A program made the position numbers and the translations under genes. The notes below the pieces were generated by a model that ran no database searches, was not told the origin of the DNA, and saw nothing but the letters and a program-made list of their open reading frames with translations. A stretch of DNA of 64,000 bases from Nostocoides jenkinsii Ben 74 (GTDB lineage Bacteria > Actinomycetota > Actinomycetes > Actinomycetales > Dermatophilaceae), in assembly GCF_001046875.1 (NCBI RefSeq), contig NZ_HF571038.1, forward strand, positions 137,766-201,765, read 5' to 3'. Shown piece after piece: positions 16,866 to 28,527 of the stretch. The first letter of the stretch is position 1. Each line of letters opens with the position of its first letter.

Positions 16866-17549
16866 ATGGCCGCGAAGGAAGCGGATCTGCCTGCCGCCGT
16901 GATGTGGGACATGGACGGGACCCTGGTTGACACCGAGCCCTACTGGATCGACGCGGAGTACGACCTCGTCGCCGCCCACGGCGGCCAGTGGAATGACGAC
17001 CTGGCGCACTCGGTCGTCGGCAATCCGTTGCTGGTGACTGCAGAATTCATGATCGCCAACTCACCGATCACGCTCACGCCGCACGAGATCGTCGACCATT
17101 TGTTGGCTGCAGTGGTGGAGCGGGTTCGCGAGCACGTCCCATGGCGACCCGGCGCGCTCGAACTCCTCGATGACCTGCAGCGCCACCAGGTGCCCTGTGC
17201 GCTGGTGACGATGTCGTGGACGTCATTGGCGAATGCCGTCCTCGACAACCTCGCGCCGGAGACCTTCGCGGTGGTCATCTGCGGCAATGACGTCGAGCAC
17301 GGCAAGCCCCATCCGGAGCCCTATCTCGCGGCGGCGGCAGCGCTTGACGTCGCCCCGGCGGACTGCATCGCCATCGAAGACTCCGGCACGGGGGTCCGCT
17401 CGGCCGTCGCCGCCGGTATGCCGACCATCGCCGTCCCGCACACCGTGGCCGTCCCGCAGATCACGGGCGCGAAACAGATCGACGGCCTGGTGGGCCTCGA
17501 CACGCGACGCCTCGGCGAGCTGGCCCGCTCGGTGGCCGTCTCGGCCTGA
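16866..17549 (+). CDS. HAD family hydrolase (phosphatase-like)
   Basis: 227 residues. Motif I MWDMDGTLVDTEP holds the Asp nucleophile and acid. Motif II is in VTMSWTSLANAV, motif III is the Lys in HGKPHPEPYL, and motif IV is IAIEDSGTGVRSA. A helical cap sits between motifs I and II, which is subfamily IA. Such enzymes hydrolyse small phosphates such as phosphoglycolate or sugar phosphates; the substrate is not fixed by sequence. GGAGGGGG precedes ATG 16866. The gene converges with the small secreted protein and metH. Confidence 0.9.
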   Translation: MAAKEADLPAAVMWDMDGTLVDTEPYWIDAEYDLVAAHGGQWNDDLAHSVVGNPLLVTAEFMIANSPITLTPHEIVDHLLAAVVERVREHVPWRPGALELLDDLQRHQVPCALVTMSWTSLANAVLDNLAPETFAVVICGNDVEHGKPHPEPYLAAAAALDVAPADCIAIEDSGTGVRSAVAAGMPTIAVPHTVAVPQITGAKQIDGLVGLDTRRLGELARSVAVSA

Positions 17550-17560
17550 CCCGCTGCGGG

Positions 17561-17788
17561 TCAGCGGACGAACTTGATCCGACCGTCGTCGGAGCCGAAC
17601 TTGATCTTGCCGCGCGCATCGGCGCCTTGACCGAACTTGATCTTGCCGCCGCTCACATCCTGAGTAGTCCCGAACTTGATCGGCTGCGGCTTGGCCGCGG
17701 CAACGGGTGCCGCCATGAGTCCTGCCGCGAAAAGCACTGCGGCAGCGCCAGATACGCGACGCACGGTGGTGGTGGAACGAAAGCTCAT
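17561..17788 (-). CDS. Small secreted protein with four IKF repeats
   Basis: 75 residues. A clear signal peptide (R-R at 10-11, hydrophobic core, cleavage likely after P-V-A-A-A near residue 32) is followed by a short mature part holding IKF at residues 37, 50, 62 and 71, three of them as IKFG. The spacers are short and polar (T-T-Q-D-V-S-G-G, Q-G-A-D-A-R-G, S-D-D-G-R). The mature peptide is about 43 residues. GAAGGGG stands before ATG 17788. It lies just downstream of the HAD gene on the opposite strand. I do not recognise the family and cannot assign a function. Confidence 0.75.
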   Translation of the reverse strand: MSFRSTTTVRRVSGAAAVLFAAGLMAAPVAAAKPQPIKFGTTQDVSGGKIKFGQGADARGKIKFGSDDGRIKFVR

Positions 17789-17890
17789 CGTGACCCCTTC
17801 GGTAGCTGTCCTGGCCCAGACGGATGTCGGCCGAGGCGCCGCGAGCGGCATACCGGATGTTACTACCCGCCCCAATGGCGCCGGCGCGGA

Positions 17891-21607
<3,717 letters not shown>

Positions 21608-21713
21608 GGGCGCCATTATGCGTCGTCTCAGCCTCTGAGCTCAGTTCGTGCCATGCCGCAGTGATCATCCGACCCAGCCCTTCTCCGAGATCCGGATCGA
21701 CAAAAGCAGCACT

Positions 21714-22202
21714 GTGGTGCGCTTGGAGAACTCACCTCGACGCAGCGCCCCTGCGGCCGGAGTGATCGTCCTCTTGACGGCATTGCTCGCTGCGTGCGGG
21801 GGATGGGCGCTCACCCGCCCGGCGTCGCCCGAACAGGTGCTTAGCGACTTCTTCGCCGCGGTCAACGCGGGTGACCGTGCCGCGGCGGCGACGTTCATCC
21901 AGCCGGGAGAGTTGAGCGCCGGCGAGTTCCTGGAGGCTCAATTCGCGCGCGCTCTTTTCTCGGGCTTGACGTATTCAGTCAGCGAGCCATTCGGCCCCGG
22001 TTATCCGCACGTAAGCGTCCGCGGTGAAGCGCACGGGACGGAGTTCACCGAGGAGTTCCGACTGGCCAGGTTCCGCGACGATCCCGAGTCAACGATTGTC
22101 CTGGGGACCCGTCCGCTTCCGCCGCCGCAAGGTGCCGCCCCTCCGGCCCGGGGCCTCGGCGGAGGTATCCACGATCTCCGGCCACGGGTGACCGTGGGAT
22201 AG
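21714..22202 (+). CDS. Small lipoprotein, NTF2-like candidate
   Basis: About 162 residues. A signal peptide ends in a lipobox within LLTALLAACGG. The mature part begins A-S-P-E-Q-V-L-S-D-F-F-A-A-V-N-A-G-D-R, a pattern often seen in SnoaL/NTF2-like lipoproteins and penicillin-binding N-domains. The last ~35 residues are Pro/Gly-rich. Two adjacent GTG codons (21714, 21717) are possible starts. It runs into the M50 protease gene, separated by 10 bases, with the leaderless signal of that gene formed by the last bases of this one. Function unknown. Confidence 0.65.
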   Translation: MVRLENSPRRSAPAAGVIVLLTALLAACGGWALTRPASPEQVLSDFFAAVNAGDRAAAATFIQPGELSAGEFLEAQFARALFSGLTYSVSEPFGPGYPHVSVRGEAHGTEFTEEFRLARFRDDPESTIVLGTRPLPPPQGAAPPARGLGGGIHDLRPRVTVG

Positions 22203-22212
22203 GTTGCGAGCC

Positions 22213-23319
22213 ATGTCGACCGACGCGGACCGTCCGGCCGGGATCCGAATCGCCCGAATCGGCGGGGTCCCGGTCTACATCGGCCCGAGTTGGTTGATCC
22301 TGGCCGTCATCATCATGGTCCTGATCGGGCCGCAGGTCGCCGAGAGCCGGGAGGATCTCAGCCCGGCTGCCGCGTATGGGGTGGGCGCGGCATACGCCCT
22401 GTTGTTGTTGGTCGCGGTTCTGGTGCACGAGGCGGCCCACGCCGCGACGGCTCGGGCGTTTGGCTATCCGGTGCATCGCGTCGTGGCGGACCTGTGGGGC
22501 GGGCATACGGCGCTGGATGTGTCGCGGGCCCGGCCGGGTGCCAGCGCGATAATTGCGTTGGCGGGTCCGGCGTCCAATCTCGTGATCTGGGGCGTCGCGC
22601 GCAGCGTCGCCAGCGGGATGGAGTCGGGGATTCCCGCGGGTCTGGTCGACGCGATGGCCTACCTCAACGGTGTCCTCGCCCTGTTCAACCTCCTTCCTGG
22701 GCTTCCCCTCGACGGCGGCCAGGTCGTCGAGGCTCTCGTATGGCGCATCACCGGTTCGCGTGCGCGCGGCCGGACCGTCGCGGGTTACTGCGGCTTGGCG
22801 ATTGCCGCGGTGGTGCTGTGGTGGGTCATTGGCCGCCCGCTGCTGGCGGGTCACCGGCCCGGGTTCGGGACCATGTGGGGGCTGCTGATCGCGTACTTCC
22901 TGTGGCAAGGCGCCCGGCAGGCCGTGGGTTGGGGGAAGGCGACTCGGCAGATTGAAGGGGTGCGGATCGTCGACGTCCTGACTCCGGTCGTTGCCGTTGA
23001 CTCCCGCTTGACCGTCGCCGAGATCCCGACGGGGCTGCCGCCGGTTGTCGTGGACGCGAGCGGCCGGCCCGTCGCCCTGGTGGATGCCGCGGCGTTGACG
23101 GCGGCGCAGGAGGAGGGCGCGCACCATACGCCGGTAGAGGCCGTGAGCGTGGCCCAGCCAGAGGGGTGGGTTCTCGAGACCGACCCCAACGGGCCGTTGC
23201 AGGGCGCACTCGGGGCGTTCGCGGGGTTGCCGAGCGGGATCGTCGCGGTCACGCAGGGCGGCCGGCTGTTGGGCGTGCTGACGGCCTCCCGGGTCAACCA
23301 GGCGTTCGGTGAGCCATAG
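22213..23319 (+). CDS. Site-2 protease family (M50) membrane metalloprotease
   Basis: 368 residues. The zinc motif is VLVHEAAHAATA in the second membrane helix, and the second ligand motif is NLLPGLPLDGGQV. About six membrane helices are followed by a C-terminal half that resembles paired CBS domains. This architecture (M50B with CBS) matches mycobacterial Rip3-type proteins, which cut regulatory proteins inside the membrane. TAGGTT (22200-22205) ends 7 bases before ATG 22213, so I use that start. The gene lies before trmI and arc, as in many actinobacteria, but no substrate is encoded nearby. Confidence 0.9.
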   Translation: MSTDADRPAGIRIARIGGVPVYIGPSWLILAVIIMVLIGPQVAESREDLSPAAAYGVGAAYALLLLVAVLVHEAAHAATARAFGYPVHRVVADLWGGHTALDVSRARPGASAIIALAGPASNLVIWGVARSVASGMESGIPAGLVDAMAYLNGVLALFNLLPGLPLDGGQVVEALVWRITGSRARGRTVAGYCGLAIAAVVLWWVIGRPLLAGHRPGFGTMWGLLIAYFLWQGARQAVGWGKATRQIEGVRIVDVLTPVVAVDSRLTVAEIPTGLPPVVVDASGRPVALVDAAALTAAQEEGAHHTPVEAVSVAQPEGWVLETDPNGPLQGALGAFAGLPSGIVAVTQGGRLLGVLTASRVNQAFGEP

Positions 23320-23361
23320 CCGGCGCATCGCTGTCGGCGGGCACGATTAGTCTTCGATCTC

Positions 23362-24363
23362 ATGACGGCGATCGATGCGGGCCTGCGGCGCGGGCCATTC
23401 CGGCCGGGTGAGCGCGTGCAACTGACCGACCCCAAGGGCCGGATGCACACGATCACCTTGGCCGAGGGCAAGCAATTCCACACGCACCGAGGCTTCCTGC
23501 AGCACGACGACCTCATCGGGGCCCCCGACGGATCGACCATCACCAACACGGCGGGCACGCAATATCTGGCGATCCGGCCGTTGCTCTCGGACTACGTCAT
23601 GTCGATGCCGCGAGGGGCCGCTGTCATCTATCCCAAGGACGCGGGCCAGATCGTGCAGATGGCCGACATCTTCCCTGGGGCCGTGGTGGTCGAGGCCGGC
23701 GTGGGGTCGGGTGCCTTGTCGATGTCGCTGCTGCGCGCGATCGGGGAGGAGGGGCGGCTGCATTCGTTCGAGCGGCGGGCCGACTTCGCTGAGATCGCGA
23801 AGGGCAACGCGCGCGTGTTCTTCGGCATGGATCACCCGGCATGGACGGTGACCGTGGGCGATCTCGTCGAGTCGATGCCGAGCGCGGTCGAGCCCGCCTC
23901 GGTGGATCGGGTCGTGCTGGACATGCTCGCGCCCTGGGAGTGTCTGGACGTGGTCGCCGACGCGCTGCTGCCCGGCGGAGTGCTGATTTGTTATGTCGCC
24001 ACCGCCACGCAGCTGTCCCGGGTGGCCGAGGGGATGCGGGAGCATGGCGGCTACACCGAGCCGCAGGCGTGGGAGTCGATCGTCCGTGGCTGGCACCTCG
24101 AGGGGCTGGCGGTGCGGCCGCAGCACCGGATGCACGGGCATACGGGCTTCCTGATCAGCGCGCGGCGATTGGCGCCTGGGTTTGCGCCGCCGCTGCGGAA
24201 GCGCCGGCCCGGGGGCTATACCAACGATCCGGACGAGATCGAAAGCGTGACCGATGCGGACTTCGGCCAGCACGAGCCGAGCGCCAAGCGGGTTCGGCGC
24301 GCCGCGCGCGTTGCCCTTGCCGTGAGCGGCCTGCAACCCGATCGTTGTCGGATCGCCGACTGA
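23362..24363 (+). CDS. trmI: tRNA (adenine-58-N1)-methyltransferase TrmI
   Basis: 333 residues. The N-terminal beta domain contains the substrate region HRGFLQHDDLIG; the methyltransferase domain has motif I VVEAGVGSGALSMSL, motif II as LHSFERRADFAEIAK, and RVVLDMLAPWEC as motif IV. It adds a methyl to A58 in the T-loop of tRNA, which stabilises the tRNA fold. It is homologous to Rv2118c. TAGTCT (23348-23353) ends 8 bases before the ATG. Its position just before the proteasome ATPase gene is conserved in actinobacteria. Confidence 0.95.
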   Translation: MTAIDAGLRRGPFRPGERVQLTDPKGRMHTITLAEGKQFHTHRGFLQHDDLIGAPDGSTITNTAGTQYLAIRPLLSDYVMSMPRGAAVIYPKDAGQIVQMADIFPGAVVVEAGVGSGALSMSLLRAIGEEGRLHSFERRADFAEIAKGNARVFFGMDHPAWTVTVGDLVESMPSAVEPASVDRVVLDMLAPWECLDVVADALLPGGVLICYVATATQLSRVAEGMREHGGYTEPQAWESIVRGWHLEGLAVRPQHRMHGHTGFLISARRLAPGFAPPLRKRRPGGYTNDPDEIESVTDADFGQHEPSAKRVRRAARVALAVSGLQPDRCRIAD

Positions 24364-24393
24364 AATCGCCGGGGGGTTGTCGGTGCGGCGCGT

Positions 24394-24399
24394 TAGGGT
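24394..24399 (+). promoter_or_regulatory. -10 element of arc
   Basis: TAGGGT lies 30 bases after the trmI stop and 56 bases before arc. This predicts a leader of about 50 bases with a GAAGG ribosome site near 24443, unlike the leaderless neighbours. No good -35 is visible. Confidence 0.45.
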
Positions 24400-24455
24400 C
24401 GAGTTGACGGACGCAGCGGGAAGCGCGGCGCCCCGACTGGTGAAGGTGGTCGTCC

Positions 24456-26087
24456 ATGGCCGATGAGCTGAGCGTCGAGGAGCGACGCCTGCGCTCGCAA
24501 CTTGCCACGATGTCGGCGCAGAACGACCGACTCGTGCGCACCCTTAAGGACGCACGCGAGCAGTTGGTGACCCTCAAGGCCGAGGTGGATCGCCTCGCGG
24601 GGCCCCCCGCGGCATACGGCATCGTGTTGGAGAACCACGGCAATGGGACCGCCGACATCCTCACCGGCGGGCGCAAGATGCATGTCGCGGTCAGCCCGGC
24701 GGTTGCGCCGGAGACGCTGGAGGTCGGGCGCGATGTGCGACTCAACGAGGCCCTCAATGTGGTGGAGGCGGGCCGGTTCGAGCGCGTCGGCGAGGTGGTG
24801 CTCGTCAAGGAGTTGATCGAGCCCGACCGCGTCTTGGTGGTCGCCCACGCCGATGAGGAGCGCGTATGCCGCCTGGCCGGCTCGATCCCGCCCGGCTCGG
24901 TTCGCGTCGGGGATGCCCTGCTGCTGGAGGCGCGCTCGGGGTTTGTGTTCGAGCGCATTGAGAAGGCCGAGGTCGCCGACCTCGTCCTGGAAGAGGTGCC
25001 GGACATCTCCTACGAGGACATCGGTGGCCTGCGCGGGCAGATCGAGGCGATCCGCGACTCGGTCGAGCTGCCCTACCTGCACCCGGACCTGTTCACCGAG
25101 CATCAGTTGAAGCCGCCGAAGGGTGTGCTGCTCTATGGGCCGCCCGGCTGTGGCAAGACGATGATCGCCAAGGCGGTTGCCGCGTCGCTGGCGCGCAAGG
25201 TCGCCGAGAAGGAAGGCAAGGAGCTCACCAAGAGCTACTTCCTCAATATCAAGGGCCCCGAGTTGCTCAATAAGTACGTCGGGGAGACGGAGCGGCACAT
25301 TCGGCTGATCTTCCACCGGGCTCGGGAGAAGTCCAGCGAAGGCACCCCGGTGGTGGTCTTCTTCGATGAGATGGACTCGCTGTTCCGCACCCGTGGCTCT
25401 GGCGTGTCGAGCGACGTCGAGACGACGATCGTGCCGCAGTTGCTGGCCGAGATCGACGGGGTCGAGGGCCTCGAGAATGTCATCGTCATCGGCGCGACCA
25501 ATCGCGAGGACATGATTGACCCGGCCATCCTGCGGCCCGGTCGGCTCGATGTGAAGATCAAGATCGAGCGGCCCGACGCGGAGTCGGCGCGTGACATCTT
25601 CCGCAAGTACCTAACCGCCGACCTGCCCCTGCACGCCGACGACCTCGCCGAGAACGGCGGGTCGCCGGAAGCGACCGTGGAGGCCATGATCGAGGCGGCC
25701 GTGACGCGGATGTATTCCGAGCAGGAGGAAAACCGGTTCCTGGAAGTCACCTACGCCGGCGGTGACAAGGAGATCCTCTACTTCAAGGACTTCAACTCCG
25801 GGGCGATGATTCAGAACGTCGTGGACCGGGCTAAGAAGACAGCGATCAAGGACTTCCTGGTCACCGGGCAGCGCGGCATCCGGGTCGATCATGTGCTGGC
25901 GAGTTGCGTAGATGAGTTCAAGGAGAACGAAGACCTCCCCAACACGACCAACCCGGACGACTGGGCGCGCATCTCGGGCAAGAAGGGCGAGCGGATCATC
26001 TACGTCCGCACCCTCGTCTCGACCAAGTCGGGCACCGAGCCGGGCCGCACGATCGACACGGTGAGCAACACGGGCCAATACCTCTAG
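24456..26087 (+). CDS. arc: Proteasome-associated AAA ATPase Arc (Mpa)
   Basis: 543 residues. An N-terminal coiled coil (E-E-R-R-L-R-S-Q-L and on to about residue 50) recognises Pup. Two OB folds follow, then one AAA domain: Walker [14 protein letters not shown] near 230, Walker B VFFDEMDS, second region of homology with [19 protein letters not shown]. The C-terminus is G-Q-Y-L, the penultimate-Tyr motif that docks into the 20S core. The hexamer unfolds pupylated proteins and feeds them into PrcBA. Its usual neighbour dop is 6 kb downstream rather than adjacent. Confidence 0.97.
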   Translation: MADELSVEERRLRSQLATMSAQNDRLVRTLKDAREQLVTLKAEVDRLAGPPAAYGIVLENHGNGTADILTGGRKMHVAVSPAVAPETLEVGRDVRLNEALNVVEAGRFERVGEVVLVKELIEPDRVLVVAHADEERVCRLAGSIPPGSVRVGDALLLEARSGFVFERIEKAEVADLVLEEVPDISYEDIGGLRGQIEAIRDSVELPYLHPDLFTEHQLKPPKGVLLYGPPGCGKTMIAKAVAASLARKVAEKEGKELTKSYFLNIKGPELLNKYVGETERHIRLIFHRAREKSSEGTPVVVFFDEMDSLFRTRGSGVSSDVETTIVPQLLAEIDGVEGLENVIVIGATNREDMIDPAILRPGRLDVKIKIERPDAESARDIFRKYLTADLPLHADDLAENGGSPEATVEAMIEAAVTRMYSEQEENRFLEVTYAGGDKEILYFKDFNSGAMIQNVVDRAKKTAIKDFLVTGQRGIRVDHVLASCVDEFKENEDLPNTTNPDDWARISGKKGERIIYVRTLVSTKSGTEPGRTIDTVSNTGQYL

Positions 26088-26145
26088 GGTCACCGCCACT
26101 GGCGGCTATGGCAACCTTGGGGGGCGCCGAGGCGTCTGGCCCGGC

Positions 26146-27126
26146 ATGAGCGCTCCTCGTAGCCGTGTTTTGGCGTCCGCAGTTGCCTTGTCTTTCGGCC
26201 TGCTCGGGGTCGGGGTTGTTGGGGGTGGGGTTGGGGTCGCCCAGGCGAGGCCAGCTCCCGCGATGTCGACTCCGGAGGCGGCACGCGGCATACCCGGGGA
26301 AGAGGTCCTGATCGCTCTCGGGGGTGACCTGTATGCCGCGCGGCCCGACGGGACGGCGCGCCGTCACCTGGCTGAGCGGGTCACCGGCGCCGACTGGTCG
26401 CCCGACGGACGACGGATCGCTTACACGACGTACGCGTCGGGAGTCTCGACGATCTACACGATGACGGCCGCAGGCACGCAGAAAAAGCGTGTCACGGCGG
26501 GGACGCGGTTCGATGAGCACCCAACGTGGTCACCCGATGGGACCCGCTTGGCCTATCAGTCGTGCGCGGTTGACTTCAGCTCGTGCTCAGTGGCGATCGT
26601 CAGGGCGGCCATTCGGCAAGCCCAAGGTGCTCCTGGCTGGGCGCGTGAACCCCACCCGCGGGGCCTGCGCCGGGGCGTCGAGCGACGCCGATCTCGGCCC
26701 GAAATGGCATCCGCACCTCAACCGGCTCGCCCTTCAGCATGCGTGCCGCTATGACGACGCGCCCTCCAAGGTGCTTCCGCTCGTGGTGAGCGCCGGCACG
26801 GGGCAGTCCGTCACCGCTGTGGCGGGCCGGTTGGCGTTCCCGGACTGGTCGCCCGATGGGGGCGGCTGGTGTGGCAGGACGCGCGCGATGTCGAGGGCGC
26901 CGCGGCGATCATTCGCACCGATCCGCAGGGTGGCCATCGCAAGCAGATCACGCCACTCGATGGACCCGGTGACTTCCCGAACGGCGCCGACTTGCCGGTG
27001 TTTTCGCCGGATGGGCGCTGGGTGTTGTACGACAAGCGCTACGCCGATATGTGGATCACGGACATCAACGGAACCTCTACGCGGCTGGTGCTGCGAGGCG
27101 CCCGGCCCTTGGACTGGAATAGCTAG
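26146..27126 (+). pseudogene. Secreted TolB-like (PD40) beta-propeller protein with two frameshifts
   Basis: A signal peptide (28-36 residues, ending A-Q-A-R-P-A) is followed by propeller blades with the W-S-P-D-G signature (D-W-S-P-D-G-R-R, T-W-S-P-D-G-T-R, F-S-P-D-G-R-W). The frame is lost near 26610, where the neighbouring frame continues as F-G-K-P-K-V-L-L-A-G-R-V. It is regained near 26865 in a GGGGG run, where V-W-Q-D-A-R-D-V-E-G resumes. The second event looks like two extra G residues. No single frame covers the protein, so it is broken or the assembly has indels here. PD40 proteins usually sit in the envelope and bind peptides or polysaccharides. Confidence 0.75.
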
Positions 27127-27326
27127 CGCTGGCGGGCCACCAGCATGGCCTTCTTGGGCACATTGGCCTCGACGCTGAACAGCCGCTTCTCACCCTTGGC
27201 GGGCTCGGCGTAGCCCATCTTGCCCAGGCGCATGAGCACGACCGGGCACTTCTTGCACCGGAGCTTCTTGCGGCAGCACTTCTTGCGCACCTTGATGGTG
27301 GTCGGCTTGCCGGCCTTCTTGCCCAT
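27123..27326 (-). CDS. Small basic Cys-rich protein behind a DtxR/IdeR-type operator
   Basis: 67 residues, very rich in Lys and Arg. Cys residues at 17, 18, 24 and 27 form CC-x5-C-x2-C, a likely metal site; the following C-P-V-V-L-M-R-L-G-K-M-G-Y-A-E looks like one half of a small helical or winged-helix domain. Similar short proteins occur in actinobacteria, from memory, without known role. The ATG at 27326 is 11 bases from a perfect dyad that matches the iron box, so the gene is probably repressed when iron is plentiful. It overlaps the end of the propeller pseudogene by four bases on the other strand. Function unknown: metal handling or RNA binding are both possible. Confidence 0.8.
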   Translation of the reverse strand: MGKKAGKPTTIKVRKKCCRKKLRCKKCPVVLMRLGKMGYAEPAKGEKRLFSVEANVPKKAMLVARQR

Positions 27327-27337
27327 GCCTCGGGAGC

Positions 27338-27359
27338 TTAACTTAGGCTCACCTAAGTT
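27338..27359. promoter_or_regulatory. DtxR/IdeR-type iron box
   Basis: AACTTAGG-CTCA-CCTAAGTT (27340-27359) is a perfect 8-base inverted repeat. Over 27338-27356 it matches 16 of 19 positions of the DtxR/IdeR consensus TTAGGTTAGSCTAACCTAA. It lies directly before the small Cys-rich gene and overlaps the TAAGTT that could be its -10, which fits iron-dependent repression. Confidence 0.8.
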
Positions 27360-27406
27360 CAAGCACCGTTCCGCTATGAGGACTGTCACCCCCGGTCTTT
27401 GGCTGA

Positions 27407-27470
27407 GCGGACGCAATAGCTGGCGGCGGACGCAGTAGCTATTGCGTCCGGCGCAGGGTATTGCGTCCGC
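27407..27470. repeat. Mirrored repeat element, 19-base period
   Basis: GGACGCAATAGCT (27409) and GGACGCAGTAGCT (27428) are direct copies 19 bases apart. They are followed by the inverted copies AGCTATTGCGTCC (27437) and TATTGCGTCCGC (ending 27470). The whole is symmetric about 27438/27439. It could fold into one long hairpin. It lies between the iron box and the end of the LigD-type polymerase gene. Confidence 0.75.
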
Positions 27471-27491
27471 CGTGGCGTTGGGCTCGCGCGT

Positions 27492-27522
27492 GGGGCGTTG
27501 GGCGTTGGGCGTTGGGCGTGGG
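27492..27522 (+). repeat. GGGCGTT tandem repeat, G-quadruplex motif
   Basis: Five G tracts of at least three G are separated by CGTT, CGTT, CGTT and CGT. This satisfies the usual G3+N1-7 quadruplex rule on the plus strand. The tract ends two bases before the last base of the LigD-type polymerase gene, so it is C-rich in that transcript. Confidence 0.8.
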
Positions 27523-27523
27523 C

Positions 27524-28489
27524 TCAGTCCTCGGGAGGGGTCTCGGTCCCAGCGCGCTCGTCCCGCTCGGCCCAATCCAGCAACGGCGCGATGTCGTATG
27601 CCGCGTCGTCGATCCCGGCATGCAGGTCACCGAGGCGGGCGAAGCGCTCCGGCATGGTGGCGATCGTGAAGTCGTCGGGTTCGACGTTCGGGATCTCATC
27701 CCAAGTGATGGGCGCCGAGACGGTCCCCTTGGCGTTGCCGCGCACCGAGTATGCCGCGGCGATCGTGTGGTCGCGGGCGTTCTGGTTGTAGTCGACGAAG
27801 ACCGCGGCGGGGTCGCGATCTTTGCGCCACCAGGTCGTTGTCACATCGTCCGGGAGGCGCCGCTCGACCTCCCGGGCGAACGCCAGCGCGGCTCGACGCA
27901 CATCGCCGAAGCTGTGGTCGGGGGCGATCCGCACATAGATATGCAACCCACGTCCGCCCGAGGTCTTCGGGAAGCCGACGGCACCGAGTTCGGCGAGGAG
28001 GTCGCGGCATACGGTTGCGGCGGTGCGGACCCGGGAGAAGGGGGCCTCCGGCATCGGGTCGAGGTCGATTCGCCACTCATCCGGCTTCTCGGTGTCGGCC
28101 CGCCGGCTGTTCCAGGGGTGGAACTCGACGGTGGACATCTGGACCGCCCAGAGCACATCGGCGGCCTTGGTGACACAAAGTTCGTCTGCGTGCAGGCCGT
28201 AGCGGGGGAAGTGCAGCCGCACCGTCTCCACCCAAGCAGGGGCGCCGCGGGGGAGTCGCTTCTGGTGAACTTTGGGCCCGGCCACGCCATCAGGGAAGCG
28301 GTGCAGCATGCACGGCCGGTCCCGCAGTGCGTTGACGATGCCCGGCGCCACGGACAAGTAGTAGTTGGCCAGGTCGAGCTTCGTCTCGCCGCGCTCGGAA
28401 AAATAGACCCGGTCCGGGCTGGACAACTTCACGTCGAAGCCCTCGACGTCGAGCACTACCGGTTCGCCGAACTCACCCTTCTTGGCCAC
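27524..28489 (-). CDS. LigD-type DNA polymerase/primase (PrimPol) domain protein
   Basis: 321 residues, a stand-alone polymerase domain of the LigD family. RIDLDPMPEAPF carries the metal-binding Asp pair, SGGRGLHIYV the conserved Ser-Gly-Gly-Arg and His, and SSPDRVYFSERGETKLD the opening motif. Length and layout follow M. tuberculosis Rv3730c, which sits next to ligC there. Such enzymes fill gaps and add bases or ribonucleotides during end joining. GTG 28489 follows TACGGT by 6 bases, a leaderless pattern. No Ku gene is visible in the window, so its partner is unknown. Confidence 0.92.
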   Translation of the reverse strand: MAKKGEFGEPVVLDVEGFDVKLSSPDRVYFSERGETKLDLANYYLSVAPGIVNALRDRPCMLHRFPDGVAGPKVHQKRLPRGAPAWVETVRLHFPRYGLHADELCVTKAADVLWAVQMSTVEFHPWNSRRADTEKPDEWRIDLDPMPEAPFSRVRTAATVCRDLLAELGAVGFPKTSGGRGLHIYVRIAPDHSFGDVRRAALAFAREVERRLPDDVTTTWWRKDRDPAAVFVDYNQNARDHTIAAAYSVRGNAKGTVSAPITWDEIPNVEPDDFTIATMPERFARLGDLHAGIDDAAYDIAPLLDWAERDERAGTETPPED

Positions 28490-28527
28490 GGCCCCACCGT
28501 AGGCGACCGACGACGTTGCTGGTCAGG

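Noticed and set aside
21608-21713. Cobalamin or SAM riboswitch before metH
   Set aside because: The -10 ends 7 bases before the start, leaving no room for a leader, and I see no conserved riboswitch core.
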